This document shows, in pieces, positions 37,121 through 46,139 of a stretch of DNA of 64,000 nt. Below the pieces are notes generated by a model that searched no databases, had not been told where the DNA came from, and saw nothing but the letters and a program-made list of their open reading frames with translations. This DNA is from CAVVIO01 sp963748095 (GTDB lineage Bacteria > Bacteroidota > Bacteroidia > Bacteroidales > UBA10428), in the NCBI GenBank assembly GCA_963748095.1, contig CAVVIO010000008.1:62001-126000 (forward strand), written 5' to 3'. The translations under genes were made by a program, and so were the position numbers. Positions within the stretch are counted from its first letter, which is position 1. Each line of letters opens with the position of its first letter.

Positions 37121-37240
37121 TGTCGGCAAGAAAACTCCATTTTCCGCGTTACGCTTGTCAGAAAATTCCTCATTTACATTAGTAAATTGCGGATTTTCTG
37201 ACTTCGCAAGCCTTGAAAATGAACTTTTCTTATCCAACAC
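37120..37240. repeat. Long imperfect intergenic palindrome, about 121 bp
   Basis: The left half (37120-37179) and the right half (37181-37240) are imperfect reverse complements centred near 37180. Matching blocks, outside to inside: GTGTCGG/CCAACAC (6 of 7), AAGAAAA/TTTTCTT, CATTTTC/GAAAATG, GTCAGAAAAT/ATTTTCTGAC (perfect 10 bp, 37157-37166 with 37193-37202), ATTTAC/GTAAAT. The first base is the last base of the YwqK/TonB stop codon. It could be a MITE- or REP-like repeat or a strong RNA structure. No second copy is visible in the window. Confidence 0.65.
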
Positions 37241-37379
37241 CGGACTTTTCGTGCAAGCACTAAATAATAATACCATCTTCCTGTTATAATTAAATAATCT
37301 GGCAATATGGTTGTTATGAATTAATTTTACCCCTCACGCAACGTTTCCTTACCAGCAATCATCCTACCTAAAAAAAACC

Positions 37380-38433
37380 ATGAAAACTATTATCACGTTA
37401 AGTCTTTTAGCAATTGCATTTATATCCTGCAATAAAATTCCGGATAAGAAATATTATACACCAACTTTCCCCGAAACGCCGGTTAACCTCGAGAATTATA
37501 ATTCTGAATACGATGATTATAACTCTGCATTACCCACAAGTGGGTGGAATTTACGCATTGTGTTTTTCATCAGACCGAAACTCAAGAGGTAATACTTATG
37601 ATATTATCAAGAGATTACTGAATATCGAGTTTAATACAACCAACGGGATACTTACTGTTGATGATAACCTGGAAGGCTGGTGGGAAACGGCTCAAAATTA
37701 TGACCGGCTTGATCTTGCCCTTAATTTGGTAAATACGCCATCTAATGAATATGGTCCTTACATTAAAAATTATTGGGAAATATATAACAGAGATGTATCG
37801 GACGAAAGATCTCGTTTTTTATTCCTTTACGCTACAGACCAGTCTGGCAATCTGGATATCAAATTTGTTGAAAATTTTAATGATCCGGATAATGTAAATT
37901 TGGATTTCAAGGGGCCTTACCCCATTTCTGTTGTAAATACTATATACAATGAGGCTTATCCAACTTTTAACAAAGATATTTCAGAACTGTATTTTACTTC
38001 CGATCGCGATCAATCTTATGACATTTATAAGGTAAACTTACATTTTACTGACAAAATTGTCAATGCGCTTTATGATACAACAGCAACTGATACGTGCCAA
38101 AAAGTGACAGAACTTAATTCCGCTTCCGACGATAAATGTCCATATATAATGAATAATGTAATGGTATTTACTTCAGATCGTACGGGAGGTTTCGGGGGAT
38201 TCGACTTATGGTATTCAACTTTTGACGGTACAAAATGGTCGGTACCGGTAAATTTTGGTGAAAAAATAAATACCCCTTATGATGAATACAGACCTGTTTT
38301 GATTTCTATGCCCGATTTTATAAATGATTTTATGATTTTTTCTTCGAACCGTCCCGGGGGGAAAGGAGGCTTTGACCTGTATTATGTGGGAGTCCCAAAA
38401 ATACAACCCGTTTTAGCCGGGAATAGGTTTTAG
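37380..38433 (+). CDS. Lipoprotein with PD40/TolB-like propeller repeats (frame broken by one extra base)
   Basis: About 350 residues when rejoined. The first frame starts MKTIITLSLLAIAFISCNK, with a lipobox at Cys19, and runs to SALPTSG. Dropping one G of GGG at 37542-37544 joins it to GIYALCFSSDRNSRG and the rest. WD40-like PD40 blades are visible: AYPTFNKDISELYFTSDRDQ, NVMVFTSDRTGGFGGFDLWY and FMIFSSNRPGGKGGFDLYYVG. Such lipoproteins in Bacteroidota bind peptidoglycan or polysaccharide, or assist surface assembly; no OmpA domain follows here, so the role is open. It stands between the palindrome and apt. Confidence 0.8.
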
Positions 38434-38651
38434 TTAATTTCAAGAAATAATAAGACTTTGTATTTATTGTACTACAAAATCAGGTGTTTCACATCCTGAA
38501 TTGATCCTCTTCTCAACCATTTTTATATATACAATTCAGGTCAAAAGTAAAATACAGTCAATAAATACAAAAAGTTATTAAGATATTCCTGATAATATTT
38601 CCGATAAAGTTCAAAATCTATTAGTTTTACTGAAGATTTTAATATTTCATA

Positions 38652-39185
38652 ATGAATAGTACAATTACAATAAAGTCCCTTAAAGAGTCGATAAGGAATG
38701 TACCCGATTTTCCCAAGCCGGGAATACAGTTCAAGGATATTACCACAGCTTTGAAAGATCCTGAGACATTTCAGTACATAGTAGATACTATTTCCGATCA
38801 TTTTAAAGGTAAAGGAATTACCAAGGTTGTAGCCATAGAGTCGCGGGGGTTTATCGTGGGAGGAGCTGTAGCTGCCAGGCTAAACGCTGGTTTTGTGCCT
38901 ATCCGGAAACCCGGAAAATTGCCGGCCGCTGTCTTTAAAAAATCGTATGAACTGGAATATGGTTTCGATGCGCTTGAAATTCACACCGATGCGCTTTCAA
39001 AAGACGATGTAATTCTCATACACGATGATTTACTGGCAACCGGAGGAACCTCGCTTGCCGCCATCGATCTGATCAAGAATTTCAATATCAGTAATATTTT
39101 TCTAAGTTTTATAATAGAACTTACCTTCTTAAAAGGAAGGGAAAAACTTACTCACCACGAAGTTCATTCACTTGTACAATTTTAA
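38652..39185 (+). CDS. apt: Adenine phosphoribosyltransferase
   Basis: Salvages adenine to AMP with PRPP in the cytoplasm. The 177 residues have the type I PRT fold: the N-terminal hood SIRNVPDFPKPGIQFKDITT, the substrate loop ESRGFIVGGAVAARLNAGFV, the flexible loop RKPGKLPAAVFKKSYELEYG, and the PRPP motif VILIHDDLLATGGTSLAAID. The catalytic acid pair in HDD is present. The end (FLSFIIELTFLKGREKLTHH) is typical. It is followed after 12 bases by the LapA-domain gene. Confidence 0.95.
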   Translation: MNSTITIKSLKESIRNVPDFPKPGIQFKDITTALKDPETFQYIVDTISDHFKGKGITKVVAIESRGFIVGGAVAARLNAGFVPIRKPGKLPAAVFKKSYELEYGFDALEIHTDALSKDDVILIHDDLLATGGTSLAAIDLIKNFNISNIFLSFIIELTFLKGREKLTHHEVHSLVQF

Positions 39186-39197
39186 AACACGAATGCC

Positions 39198-39467
39198 ATG
39201 CAACGATCATTAATTATCGCATTAATCTTAGCTATCCTTGTTGTAATTTTTGCTTTGCAGAATTCCGATCCGGTAACAGTTAAACTCTGGTTTTGGGTAG
39301 TTCAAAGCTCTGTGGCCCTTGTAATGCTGATAATACTTTTAATAGGAGCAATACTTGGTGTATTATTCTCTCTTCCTGGCATTTTTAAAAGAAATAAAAA
39401 AATAGAAGAACTGGAAGAAAATCTCAGGAAACTGGAAATAAAAACCTCCAAACCGGAAATGAAATAG
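39198..39467 (+). CDS. LapA-domain small membrane protein
   Basis: An 89-residue protein of the LapA (DUF1049) family. The pattern is a first membrane helix (SLIIALILAILVVIFALQN), the signature QNSDPVTVKLWFW, a second helix (SVALVMLIILLIGAILGVLF) and a charged coiled-coil tail (IEELEENLRKLEIKT). In enterobacteria LapA/LapB control LpxC turnover and LPS assembly; here no LapB follows, and lapA homologues occur widely, so a link to LPS is only a possibility. It is 12 bases after apt, presumably co-transcribed. Confidence 0.87.
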   Translation: MQRSLIIALILAILVVIFALQNSDPVTVKLWFWVVQSSVALVMLIILLIGAILGVLFSLPGIFKRNKKIEELEENLRKLEIKTSKPEMK

Positions 39468-39681
39468 ATTGGAAGAAATTATTATTCCCCGACATAAGTT
39501 GTATATTCGGGTTTGGGAGTAAAACTTATGGTGACCTCAATGCCGTAATAATCGGATAGTTCCATTTACTTACATATTCTTCAAATTATACCTGAGAATA
39601 GAAACCCGTTTTTTAATATTCCGAATAAATTGCCACAACCCAAGGGTTTAATAAACCAATAAACAGTTTATATCAATAAAA

Positions 39682-39708
39682 AAAGGGTACCTGATACAGA
39701 TACCCTTT
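39682..39708 (-). terminator. Terminator after the M13 peptidase gene
   Basis: AAAGGGTA (39682-39689) pairs perfectly with TACCCTTT (39701-39708). On the minus strand the stem is followed by TTTTTTTATTG, giving a classical intrinsic terminator 20 bases past the stop of the peptidase gene. Confidence 0.75.
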
Positions 39709-39728
39709 GATGTTTTTACTGATTAGTT

Positions 39729-41756
39729 TTACCAGATAACCGCGCGTTTATCAGCCGGCAGGTACATAAAATCACCTTCTTTGATATCGAAGGCTTTGTA
39801 AAATGCAGGTATATTCCGCAAGGGGCCAATTACGCGGAAATGTCCCAATGAATGTACATCATCCTTGGTGCGACGTATAATTTCTTTGTCGCGTATATTC
39901 TGTGCCCACACATGAGCATATGCCAGGAAGAAACGTTGTTCAGGAGTAAAGCCGTCTATAGGTTTTCCTTCTCCCGGATCGGCATTTTTGAAAGCCTGAT
40001 AGGAAATATTTAAACCTCCCAGGTCAGCTATATTTTCTCCCATAGTCAGTTCTCCGTTGGCATGAATACTGTCAAGTACAACAAACTGATCAAACTGTTT
40101 TGCAAGTACCTCAGCGCGTTTTTTGAACCTGTCGGCATCGCCCTTGGTCCACCAGTCATTCAGGTTACCTTCTTTATCATATTGCCGTCCCTGATCGTCG
40201 AAACCATGAGTCATTTCGTGCCCGATCACCACCCCGATAGCGCCGTAATTCACAGCATCATCGCCATTCATGTAAAAGAAAGGTGGTTGAAGAATTGCAG
40301 CAGGAAATACAATCTCGTTCTGGGTAGGATTGTAATACGCATTTACCATCTGTGGCGGCATAAACCATTCATCCTTGTCTACCGGTTTGTTTATTTTACT
40401 CAACTCGTAATTAAACGCAAACTTATGCGCTCTTATAGCATTCAGCACATATGCATCGGTATCTACCTCGAGTGCCGAATAATCCCTCCATTTGTCGGGA
40501 TAACCAACCTTTACCCGGATTCCTTCCAATTTATCAATTGCTTTGGTTTTGGTTGTATCACTCATCCAACTCAGTTCCTGAATACGTTGTTTCAGTGAGG
40601 TCTTCAGATTATTCACTAATACGATCATGCGTTGTTTTGCTTCCGGAGGAAAATATTTCTTGACATACATCTCTCCGAGTGCTTCGCTAAGCGATCTGTT
40701 GGTAGCGCCAAGTACTCGTTTCCAGCGCGGACGTTGCACCTTGCTGCCGCTAAGTGATTTTCCGTAAAAATCAAAACTCTGTGTCTGAAACGCAGAACTC
40801 AGATATGGAGAAAGACTATTGACAAAGTTCCAGCGTAAATAGGTTTTCCAGTCTTTCACAGGAATATCACTTATCATCGTATTTACTTCCGTAAAAAAAG
40901 CAGGCTGGCTGACAATTAGTTGACCGGGATCGCCGAGACCTACTTCGTCAAAATAACTTATCCAGTTATACTTTGGTGCAAGGGCAGCAACACCTTTCAC
41001 ATCCATTTTATGATAAGTTTTGTAAGGATCACGCCGTTCCAAACGGGTCATTGATGCCTTTGCCAGTTGAGTTTCCATTTTCATTACAGTCTGCGCATCG
41101 GTTTGAGCCGTAGTAGTATCCTCTCCCATCAACCCAAACATATTAGTCATATATTTTACATACTGTGCCTGTAATTCTTTAGATCGCGGATCGGTATTGG
41201 TATAATAATCCCTGTCGGGCATCCCCAGTCCGCCTTGTGAAAGGTAAGTGATTACCATCCCGCTGTTTTTTTCATCGGCACCCGAAGAAAAATCGAATAA
41301 TGGATAAATGTTTTCAGCATGCATTTTAGCAATCATTTTCTGAACATCCTGAATAGTTGCCAACTGATCGATCTCATCAAGATACGGTTTGATAGGTGCT
41401 AATCCCTGTTTTTCTATTTTTACCGTATCCATCCCTGTTTTATAGAAATCGGCAATTTTTTGCTCTATGGTTCCTTTTTCATGCGGAGTTGCTGCTAAAT
41501 CTCCTACAAGAGATTTGACTTGTTTTTCAGCCAGATCGGAAACCTGGTCAAACGAACCATAACGGCTTTTTTCATCCGGTATCGGATTTTTAGCTTTCCA
41601 GCCGCCATTCGCGTAATTATCAAAATCATCGCCTGGTTTTACGGATAAATCCATATCGGCAGGATCAATTGCTTTGATCTTTTCTTTTTTCTGATTACAA
41701 GCTGTCATAAATGTAAAGGCTGTAATACTTGAAATAATTAACAATTTAACTTTCAT
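39729..41756 (-). CDS. M13 family zinc metallopeptidase, lipoprotein
   Basis: A 675-residue neprilysin/PepO-type endopeptidase. The lipobox is FMTACNQKK (Cys20), so it is exported and lipid-anchored. The peptidase M13_N region starts ADMDLSVKPGDDFDNYANGG, and the catalytic region carries VNAYYNPTQNEIVFPAAILQ (substrate-binding Asn-Ala-Tyr), the zinc motif GVVIGHEMTHGFDDQG (HExxH near residue 512) and the third ligand in ENIADLGGLNIS. The C terminus RAVIW matches PepO-like proteins (CxxW replaced by VIW). It cleaves oligopeptides; a role in peptide use or surface protein processing is likely. It has its own terminator. Confidence 0.94.
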   Translation of the reverse strand: MKVKLLIISSITAFTFMTACNQKKEKIKAIDPADMDLSVKPGDDFDNYANGGWKAKNPIPDEKSRYGSFDQVSDLAEKQVKSLVGDLAATPHEKGTIEQKIADFYKTGMDTVKIEKQGLAPIKPYLDEIDQLATIQDVQKMIAKMHAENIYPLFDFSSGADEKNSGMVITYLSQGGLGMPDRDYYTNTDPRSKELQAQYVKYMTNMFGLMGEDTTTAQTDAQTVMKMETQLAKASMTRLERRDPYKTYHKMDVKGVAALAPKYNWISYFDEVGLGDPGQLIVSQPAFFTEVNTMISDIPVKDWKTYLRWNFVNSLSPYLSSAFQTQSFDFYGKSLSGSKVQRPRWKRVLGATNRSLSEALGEMYVKKYFPPEAKQRMIVLVNNLKTSLKQRIQELSWMSDTTKTKAIDKLEGIRVKVGYPDKWRDYSALEVDTDAYVLNAIRAHKFAFNYELSKINKPVDKDEWFMPPQMVNAYYNPTQNEIVFPAAILQPPFFYMNGDDAVNYGAIGVVIGHEMTHGFDDQGRQYDKEGNLNDWWTKGDADRFKKRAEVLAKQFDQFVVLDSIHANGELTMGENIADLGGLNISYQAFKNADPGEGKPIDGFTPEQRFFLAYAHVWAQNIRDKEIIRRTKDDVHSLGHFRVIGPLRNIPAFYKAFDIKEGDFMYLPADKRAVIW

Positions 41757-42144
41757 TTTTTTAGAGATTATTATTGAACTATTTTTGCTGCTCCATTATC
41801 CTGAGAGCCCGTTTTACATAAAAAAATAACTTATAAAGATAATCATACAAACGAAGTAAGATATATTTTCTTATTATTTTTCAAAATAATATGAAAGTTT
41901 TTTATCGCATTGGCTTAGACTTTTTTCTATATTCCCAAGAAAAGACAACTGGTTTGTGGTTTTTCAACTTTCGAAAATAAAAAATTCACTATATGGGGCA
42001 ATTATATATTATTCTGATGGTAAAAGAATTAGATTTGCATTTACTTTTAACCAGTAAGTACTATTCAAATTATTCAATAGCTTAAGTTTTTTATCTTACT
42101 TTTCCTTTTTAACTTTAAATGAGACATTCTAGTTAATTAGTAAT
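41757..42144. other. AT-rich divergent spacer
   Basis: These 388 bases separate the M13 peptidase gene (minus) from the sugar transferase gene (plus). No ORF or RNA gene is visible. TAACTTTA at 42110-42117 comes close to the -7 consensus for the plus strand but lacks the final G, so I do not call a promoter. Confidence 0.4.
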
Positions 42145-43680
42145 ATGAATAAGAAGCGTTGGAAATATATTTTTTGGGATATTCTTCTTGTATTCGTTGT
42201 GTATTTATTCTGCGATTGGCTCAAATCTGGACGTTTAGCAAGTTATTTGCCGGTATATCAGAAATCAATGACCATTTTTATTATTATTTGGGTAGTTGCC
42301 TCAGTAACTTTTAAAAAATACCGTTTTTTTATTCATAATAAAATGCGGAAAATTTTTAATTCCATAATTTTATCCAATGTATTTGCTTTTGCGCTGGTTA
42401 CAAGCATTATGTACACTATGCGAACCTGGTATTTTTCGCGCTTTATGGTTCTAGGAACTGTTGGAATTGCCACAACCTTTGAACTGATATACAGTTACAT
42501 TTATTTTTGGGTAGCTCATGCCAGGATCCGCAGGGAAGAGCCTGTTACAATACCTTTTCAACAAAGGAAACCTTCGGTTGAAGTATTGGAGAGGCTCGTT
42601 ATTAAGGAAAGACGAAACAGGCTTAATGATGAAGAACTAAAGGCAAGGGAAAAGGCAATACTTAGTGAAATAAGCACAAATGCTTATGAATTTATTTTCC
42701 ACTACTCTGCTATGGATTCTCCGGATACACTAATAGTAAGCACTACCTCCAGGTTTAATATCGAAACATTATTAAAACAAAATTTCGAAACCATAATTAA
42801 TCTAAAACGAATTAATGATATTCGCCGGATTAATAAATTTTTCGAAGCTGTCAATACCAAACTTCCGATTGGTGGCATTTTTATCGATTTTGTTGAAACT
42901 AAAAATCTGCGCAAACAAAGAATTCTCCGAAAATATCCTCCCGGACTAAATTATTTATTCTACTCCCTGGATTTTATGATAAAGCGTGTTTTCCCAAAGT
43001 TTGTACTTACTAAAGGCATCTATTTCTTTCTGACCCGTGGTCAAAACAGGGTACTAACAAAAGCAGAGACATTTGGCAGGCTATATTCCTGTGGATTTGA
43101 AGTATTAGACGAACAATTAATCGATAATCATTTATTCTTTATCTCTATAAAAACTAAAAAGCCTTTGTTTCCCAAAAAGCCAACTTACGGCCCATTCATT
43201 GCCCTGGAAAGGATTGGGAAAAAAGGAAAAATTATCAAAGTATATAAAATGCGAACGATGCACCCTTACGCAGAGTATTTGCAGGAATATACCTTTAAAA
43301 AAACGGGACTACAGAAAGGTGGTAAATTTAAAAATGATTTCCGGATATCGAATATTGGAAGGATAATGCGTAAATTATGGCTGGATGAACTACCTATGCT
43401 GATTAACTGGTTTAAAGGGGAAATGAAACTGGTTGGAGTAAGACCGCTGAGCAGACACTACTACAACCTGTATTCCAAAGAATTGCAACAAAAAAGAATC
43501 AAATTCAAACCAGGTCTGATACCTCCTTTTTATGTCGACCACCCCACTACATTGCAGGAAATTATGGATTCGGAAATGAAGTACCTGGAAGCTTATGAAA
43601 AGCATCCTTTTCGAACGGATTTTAAGTATTTTTTTATTGCTGTTTATAATATACTAATTAAAAGATACCGGAGTAATTAA
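42145..43680 (+). CDS. Bacterial sugar transferase (initiating glycosyl-1-phosphate transferase type)
   Basis: A 511-residue membrane protein. Four helices lie in the first 130 residues (IFWDILLVFVVYLFCDWL, SMTIFIIIWVVASVTFK, IILSNVFAFALVTSIMYT, FMVLGTVGIATTFELIYSYI). The middle (150-350) is soluble and I do not recognise it fully; it differs from the usual CoA-binding-like domain. The C-terminal part (about 355-505) is a Bac_transf domain (KIIKVYKMRTMHPYAEYL, NIGRIMRKLWLDELPMLIN, MKLVGVRPLSRHYYN), which moves a sugar-1-phosphate onto undecaprenyl phosphate. It should start an exopolysaccharide or glycan, yet no glycosyltransferases adjoin, so it may serve a distant cluster. Confidence 0.85.
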   Translation: MNKKRWKYIFWDILLVFVVYLFCDWLKSGRLASYLPVYQKSMTIFIIIWVVASVTFKKYRFFIHNKMRKIFNSIILSNVFAFALVTSIMYTMRTWYFSRFMVLGTVGIATTFELIYSYIYFWVAHARIRREEPVTIPFQQRKPSVEVLERLVIKERRNRLNDEELKAREKAILSEISTNAYEFIFHYSAMDSPDTLIVSTTSRFNIETLLKQNFETIINLKRINDIRRINKFFEAVNTKLPIGGIFIDFVETKNLRKQRILRKYPPGLNYLFYSLDFMIKRVFPKFVLTKGIYFFLTRGQNRVLTKAETFGRLYSCGFEVLDEQLIDNHLFFISIKTKKPLFPKKPTYGPFIALERIGKKGKIIKVYKMRTMHPYAEYLQEYTFKKTGLQKGGKFKNDFRISNIGRIMRKLWLDELPMLINWFKGEMKLVGVRPLSRHYYNLYSKELQQKRIKFKPGLIPPFYVDHPTTLQEIMDSEMKYLEAYEKHPFRTDFKYFFIAVYNILIKRYRSN

Positions 43681-43702
43681 CATGTTTCTACCGATTGAAA
43701 AC

Positions 43703-43722
43703 AATTCATAAGGAAATGAATT
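43703..43722. terminator. Weak hairpin between convergent genes
   Basis: AATTCAT (43703-43709) pairs with ATGAATT (43716-43722) around AAGGAA between the sugar transferase stop and the stop of the minus-strand cation transporter. The A-T-rich stem is short, so termination is only likely. Confidence 0.35.
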
Positions 43723-43731
43723 AAAAACTTT

Positions 43732-44649
43732 TTATAATGTATCCCTGGAAAGTCCAACATCCTTTTCCTGCGTATTATCACCAATTGGCTCTATATGAAT
43801 GGCCACATCGAATACATTATCAATCTTTGACTTAAGACTTTTCTCCACATCATGCGATAAATGATGTGCCTCATACAGGGTGAGATTCCCGTCAATCTCA
43901 ATATCGATAGCTACCATAAGCTTGTTACCGATTTTTCGTACTCTTACCCTATGAGGATTTTTAACTCCTGGAACCGTATCGATCACATCAAAAATTTTAT
44001 TATAAATCGATGAATCTTTTATCCCATCCATCAGGTCGGTATTGGTTTGCATAAAAATTTCAAATGCAACCTTTAATATCCATACACTAACTACCAGGGC
44101 AGCAATGGTATCTATAACCGGCATATGCAATATCTGGGTAAAGAACAGGCCTATCAGTACCGCTGATGAAATAATCACGTCATTTTGCATGTTTTTACCG
44201 TTAGCAATAAGCATGGCACTTTGTACTTTCTTACCGATTTTAAACTGGTACCGTGCCAGCAATAATTTGGCAATAATGGAAAACATAGTAACAAAAATAG
44301 CAATCAGGGAAGGTATCTCCGAAGGTCCGCCGGCAATTAATTTTCGTGTCGATATGATCATTAACTGGGCCCCTGCAAAAAAGATAATGAATGATAAACC
44401 CTTGGTAGCGATAGTATCTGCTTTTGCATACCCATACGGGAAATGAATATTAGGAGGCCTGGCCATAATTCGTGCGGTTATTAAAGTGATGACCGATGTA
44501 ATAATATCGCTAGACGAATCGATACCATCTGCCACCACTGCCAGGCTGCCGGCTAACAGACCAATTACGATTTTAAGGACAGCTAAAAAAGCATTGCCAC
44601 CAATTCCTACCCAGGAAGCCTTTTTTATTTCATCAGTTTCGATGCTCAT
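43732..44649 (-). CDS. Cation diffusion facilitator family transporter
   Basis: A 305-residue CDF protein exporting divalent metal in exchange for protons. Six membrane segments are followed by a cytoplasmic ferredoxin-like domain (GVKNPHRVRVRKIGNKLMVA, DIEIDGNLTLYEAHHLSHDV). The first metal-site motif is ADGIDSSSD (Asp-x-x-x-Asp), and the HFPYGYAKADTIATKG loop follows, as in FieF/Mn-type CDFs rather than the His-rich Zn type. Metal choice (Fe, Mn or Zn) cannot be fixed. It differs clearly from the second CDF in this window at 52373 and is not next to other metal genes. Confidence 0.92.
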   Translation of the reverse strand: MSIETDEIKKASWVGIGGNAFLAVLKIVIGLLAGSLAVVADGIDSSSDIITSVITLITARIMARPPNIHFPYGYAKADTIATKGLSFIIFFAGAQLMIISTRKLIAGGPSEIPSLIAIFVTMFSIIAKLLLARYQFKIGKKVQSAMLIANGKNMQNDVIISSAVLIGLFFTQILHMPVIDTIAALVVSVWILKVAFEIFMQTNTDLMDGIKDSSIYNKIFDVIDTVPGVKNPHRVRVRKIGNKLMVAIDIEIDGNLTLYEAHHLSHDVEKSLKSKIDNVFDVAIHIEPIGDNTQEKDVGLSRDTL

Positions 44650-44720
44650 GATGAAAAATAATGCTTGTTTGAGCTGACAAATATAACCAATTTTTAACCG
44701 GACCGGCTAAATATATTCCA

Positions 44721-45191
44721 TTAATAGATAAGGGGTAAAAGCTTCTTGGTTTTTTTACGATATTCCTTATATTCATTGAAATGGTCGGCTAATAGTCTTT
44801 CTTCAAAATGTAACTTAATAAGTAAATCTATCAATAATATGCTTCCTGTGATAATCCTGGTTAAACTGGGATAATTGATAATAAGCGGCACAAAGGTCAC
44901 TAAAAGAGCAGCATACATCGGGTGGCGTATATAATGATATGGTCCGCGGGTAGTAAATACAGCATCTTCTTTTACTTCAGGAGATATTTTCAGATTAAAC
45001 CAGCGCATGGAGAAAATAGCATATATTCCCAATAATATTCCAATTGATTCAAAAATAAATAAGGGCAACGTACTTGCTACCCATGGACCAGTAATTAAAA
45101 GCAACCCCAGACAACTGAACTGGACTATAACTGACATTTGAGCCAGCAGATGCTTTTGGTTACCTGTCAGGTTATTATAAGTATCCTTCAT
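44721..45191 (-). CDS. Isoprenylcysteine methyltransferase-like membrane protein
   Basis: A 156-residue integral membrane protein of the ICMT/PEMT-like family. The C-terminal half holds the SAM-site motif GPYHYIRHPMYAALLVTF and the final EERLLADHFNEYKEYRKKTK, both standard for the family. Four to five helices are visible. Bacterial members rarely have known substrates; prenylated cysteine is not expected, so the target could be a lipid or another small molecule. It lies between the CDF and crp genes, on the same strand as crp but after the crp terminator. Confidence 0.88.
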   Translation of the reverse strand: MKDTYNNLTGNQKHLLAQMSVIVQFSCLGLLLITGPWVASTLPLFIFESIGILLGIYAIFSMRWFNLKISPEVKEDAVFTTRGPYHYIRHPMYAALLVTFVPLIINYPSLTRIITGSILLIDLLIKLHFEERLLADHFNEYKEYRKKTKKLLPLIY

Positions 45192-45237
45192 TTAACGTCC
45201 CCCTGTTTTCAATAATAATTAATATATAACAGAACAA

Positions 45238-45267
45238 AACCCGTAAAGTTTTTCAACTCTACGGGTT
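45238..45267 (-). terminator. Terminator after the Crp/Fnr-family gene
   Basis: AACCCGTA (45238-45245) pairs perfectly with TACGGGTT (45260-45267), and the stem continues inside after one mismatch. On the minus strand the stem is followed by TTGTTCTG, so the U-tract is short; it lies 50 bases past the crp-type stop. Confidence 0.55.
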
Positions 45268-45317
45268 ATAATTTTTATTCACATGCTTCAAAAAGACAAC
45301 CGTTAAAATCTGATCTC

Positions 45318-46022
45318 TTACTGAAGGTTCCCGATTTTAATCAGTGATTTCTCATTAAGTATTTTTATTTTCCGGCCATGCAATTCAATCAGCTTATCCT
45401 GCTTGAATTCTGATAAGAGTCTGATTACCGATTCGGTGGCTGTGCCAACCAGGTTAGCCAATTCTTCACGGGTTAATGATATCTGAAGAAAATTCTCATT
45501 GTCGAGGTTAAATTCAAGCTTAAGATGGATTAAAACTTCTGCTAAACGTTCACGAACTGTTTTTTGGGCGATGTCGGTAATATAATCATTCGCTTCTCCC
45601 AGTTCTTTACAGGCAATCTGTAATAATTCCATAGCAAACTTTCCGTTGGTTTTCACAAAATGTTTCACAACATCACCGGGAATAAAACAAATGTTAGAAT
45701 CCTCGATAGCCCTGGTGGTAGTACATGCCAGCTCATTACTAAGAGTAGAACGAAATCCCATGATATCACCCTTTTTGGCAAACCGGATGATCTGCTCCTT
45801 ACCGTCAAACCCGGTTTTATAAATTTTTATAATTCCTTTCTGAACATAATAAAAACCGTTAATCCGATTTCCTTCACTATAAATGATTTCACCCCGCTTG
45901 TAAGAATTGGGCCCGTGTTCCATAGGAATCATCACAAATTCCTCTTCGGACAAATGCCTGAAAACCGAATTTGTATCCTTAAAACAATCGCTGTAAATCT
46001 GTGAAGCATAATATTGTTCCAT
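45318..46022 (-). CDS. Crp/Fnr-family transcription regulator
   Basis: A 234-residue cyclic-nucleotide-binding-fold regulator. The effector domain (about 30-150) has YKRGEIIYSEGNRINGFYYV, KEQIIRFAKKGDIMGFRSTL and CTTTRAIEDSNICFIPG. The dimer helix and the DNA-binding helix-turn-helix follow (SLTREELANLVGTATESVIR, LLSEFKQDKLIELHGRKIKI). No N-terminal Cys cluster of FNR is present, and the cAMP-site residues are not clearly conserved, so the signal is unknown. It is divergent from osmC-like 46140; a symmetrical box between them may serve both promoters. Confidence 0.92.
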   Translation of the reverse strand: MEQYYASQIYSDCFKDTNSVFRHLSEEEFVMIPMEHGPNSYKRGEIIYSEGNRINGFYYVQKGIIKIYKTGFDGKEQIIRFAKKGDIMGFRSTLSNELACTTTRAIEDSNICFIPGDVVKHFVKTNGKFAMELLQIACKELGEANDYITDIAQKTVRERLAEVLIHLKLEFNLDNENFLQISLTREELANLVGTATESVIRLLSEFKQDKLIELHGRKIKILNEKSLIKIGNLQ

Positions 46023-46086
46023 CTATTTAATTTATTAAAAATTAGTATCCCTGATTTTCAAATATTCACCAAAGTTATTATTATAC

Positions 46087-46109
46087 CAAATTTAGAATGT
46101 CTAATTTTG
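46087..46109. promoter_or_regulatory. Symmetric divergent promoter/operator between crp-type and OsmC-type genes
   Basis: CAAATTTAGA, ATG, TCTAATTTTG form a 23-bp near-perfect palindrome. The right end is TAATTTTG (46102-46109), a -7 box for the plus-strand OsmC gene (about 31 bases ahead of its ATG). The left end, read backwards, is TAAATTTG (46087-46094), a -7 box for the crp-type gene. One more minus-strand -7 match (TAACTTTG) sits at 46070-46077. The -33 boxes are weak. A dimeric regulator such as the adjacent Crp/Fnr protein could bind here. Confidence 0.5.
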
Positions 46110-46139
46110 TAAAATAAATATATAAAAATCAATTTACAT

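Noticed and set aside
40062..40598. Plus-strand frame of 178 codons inside the M13 peptidase gene
   Set aside because: It lies entirely over the conserved catalytic region of the peptidase on the other strand and has no protein-like features.
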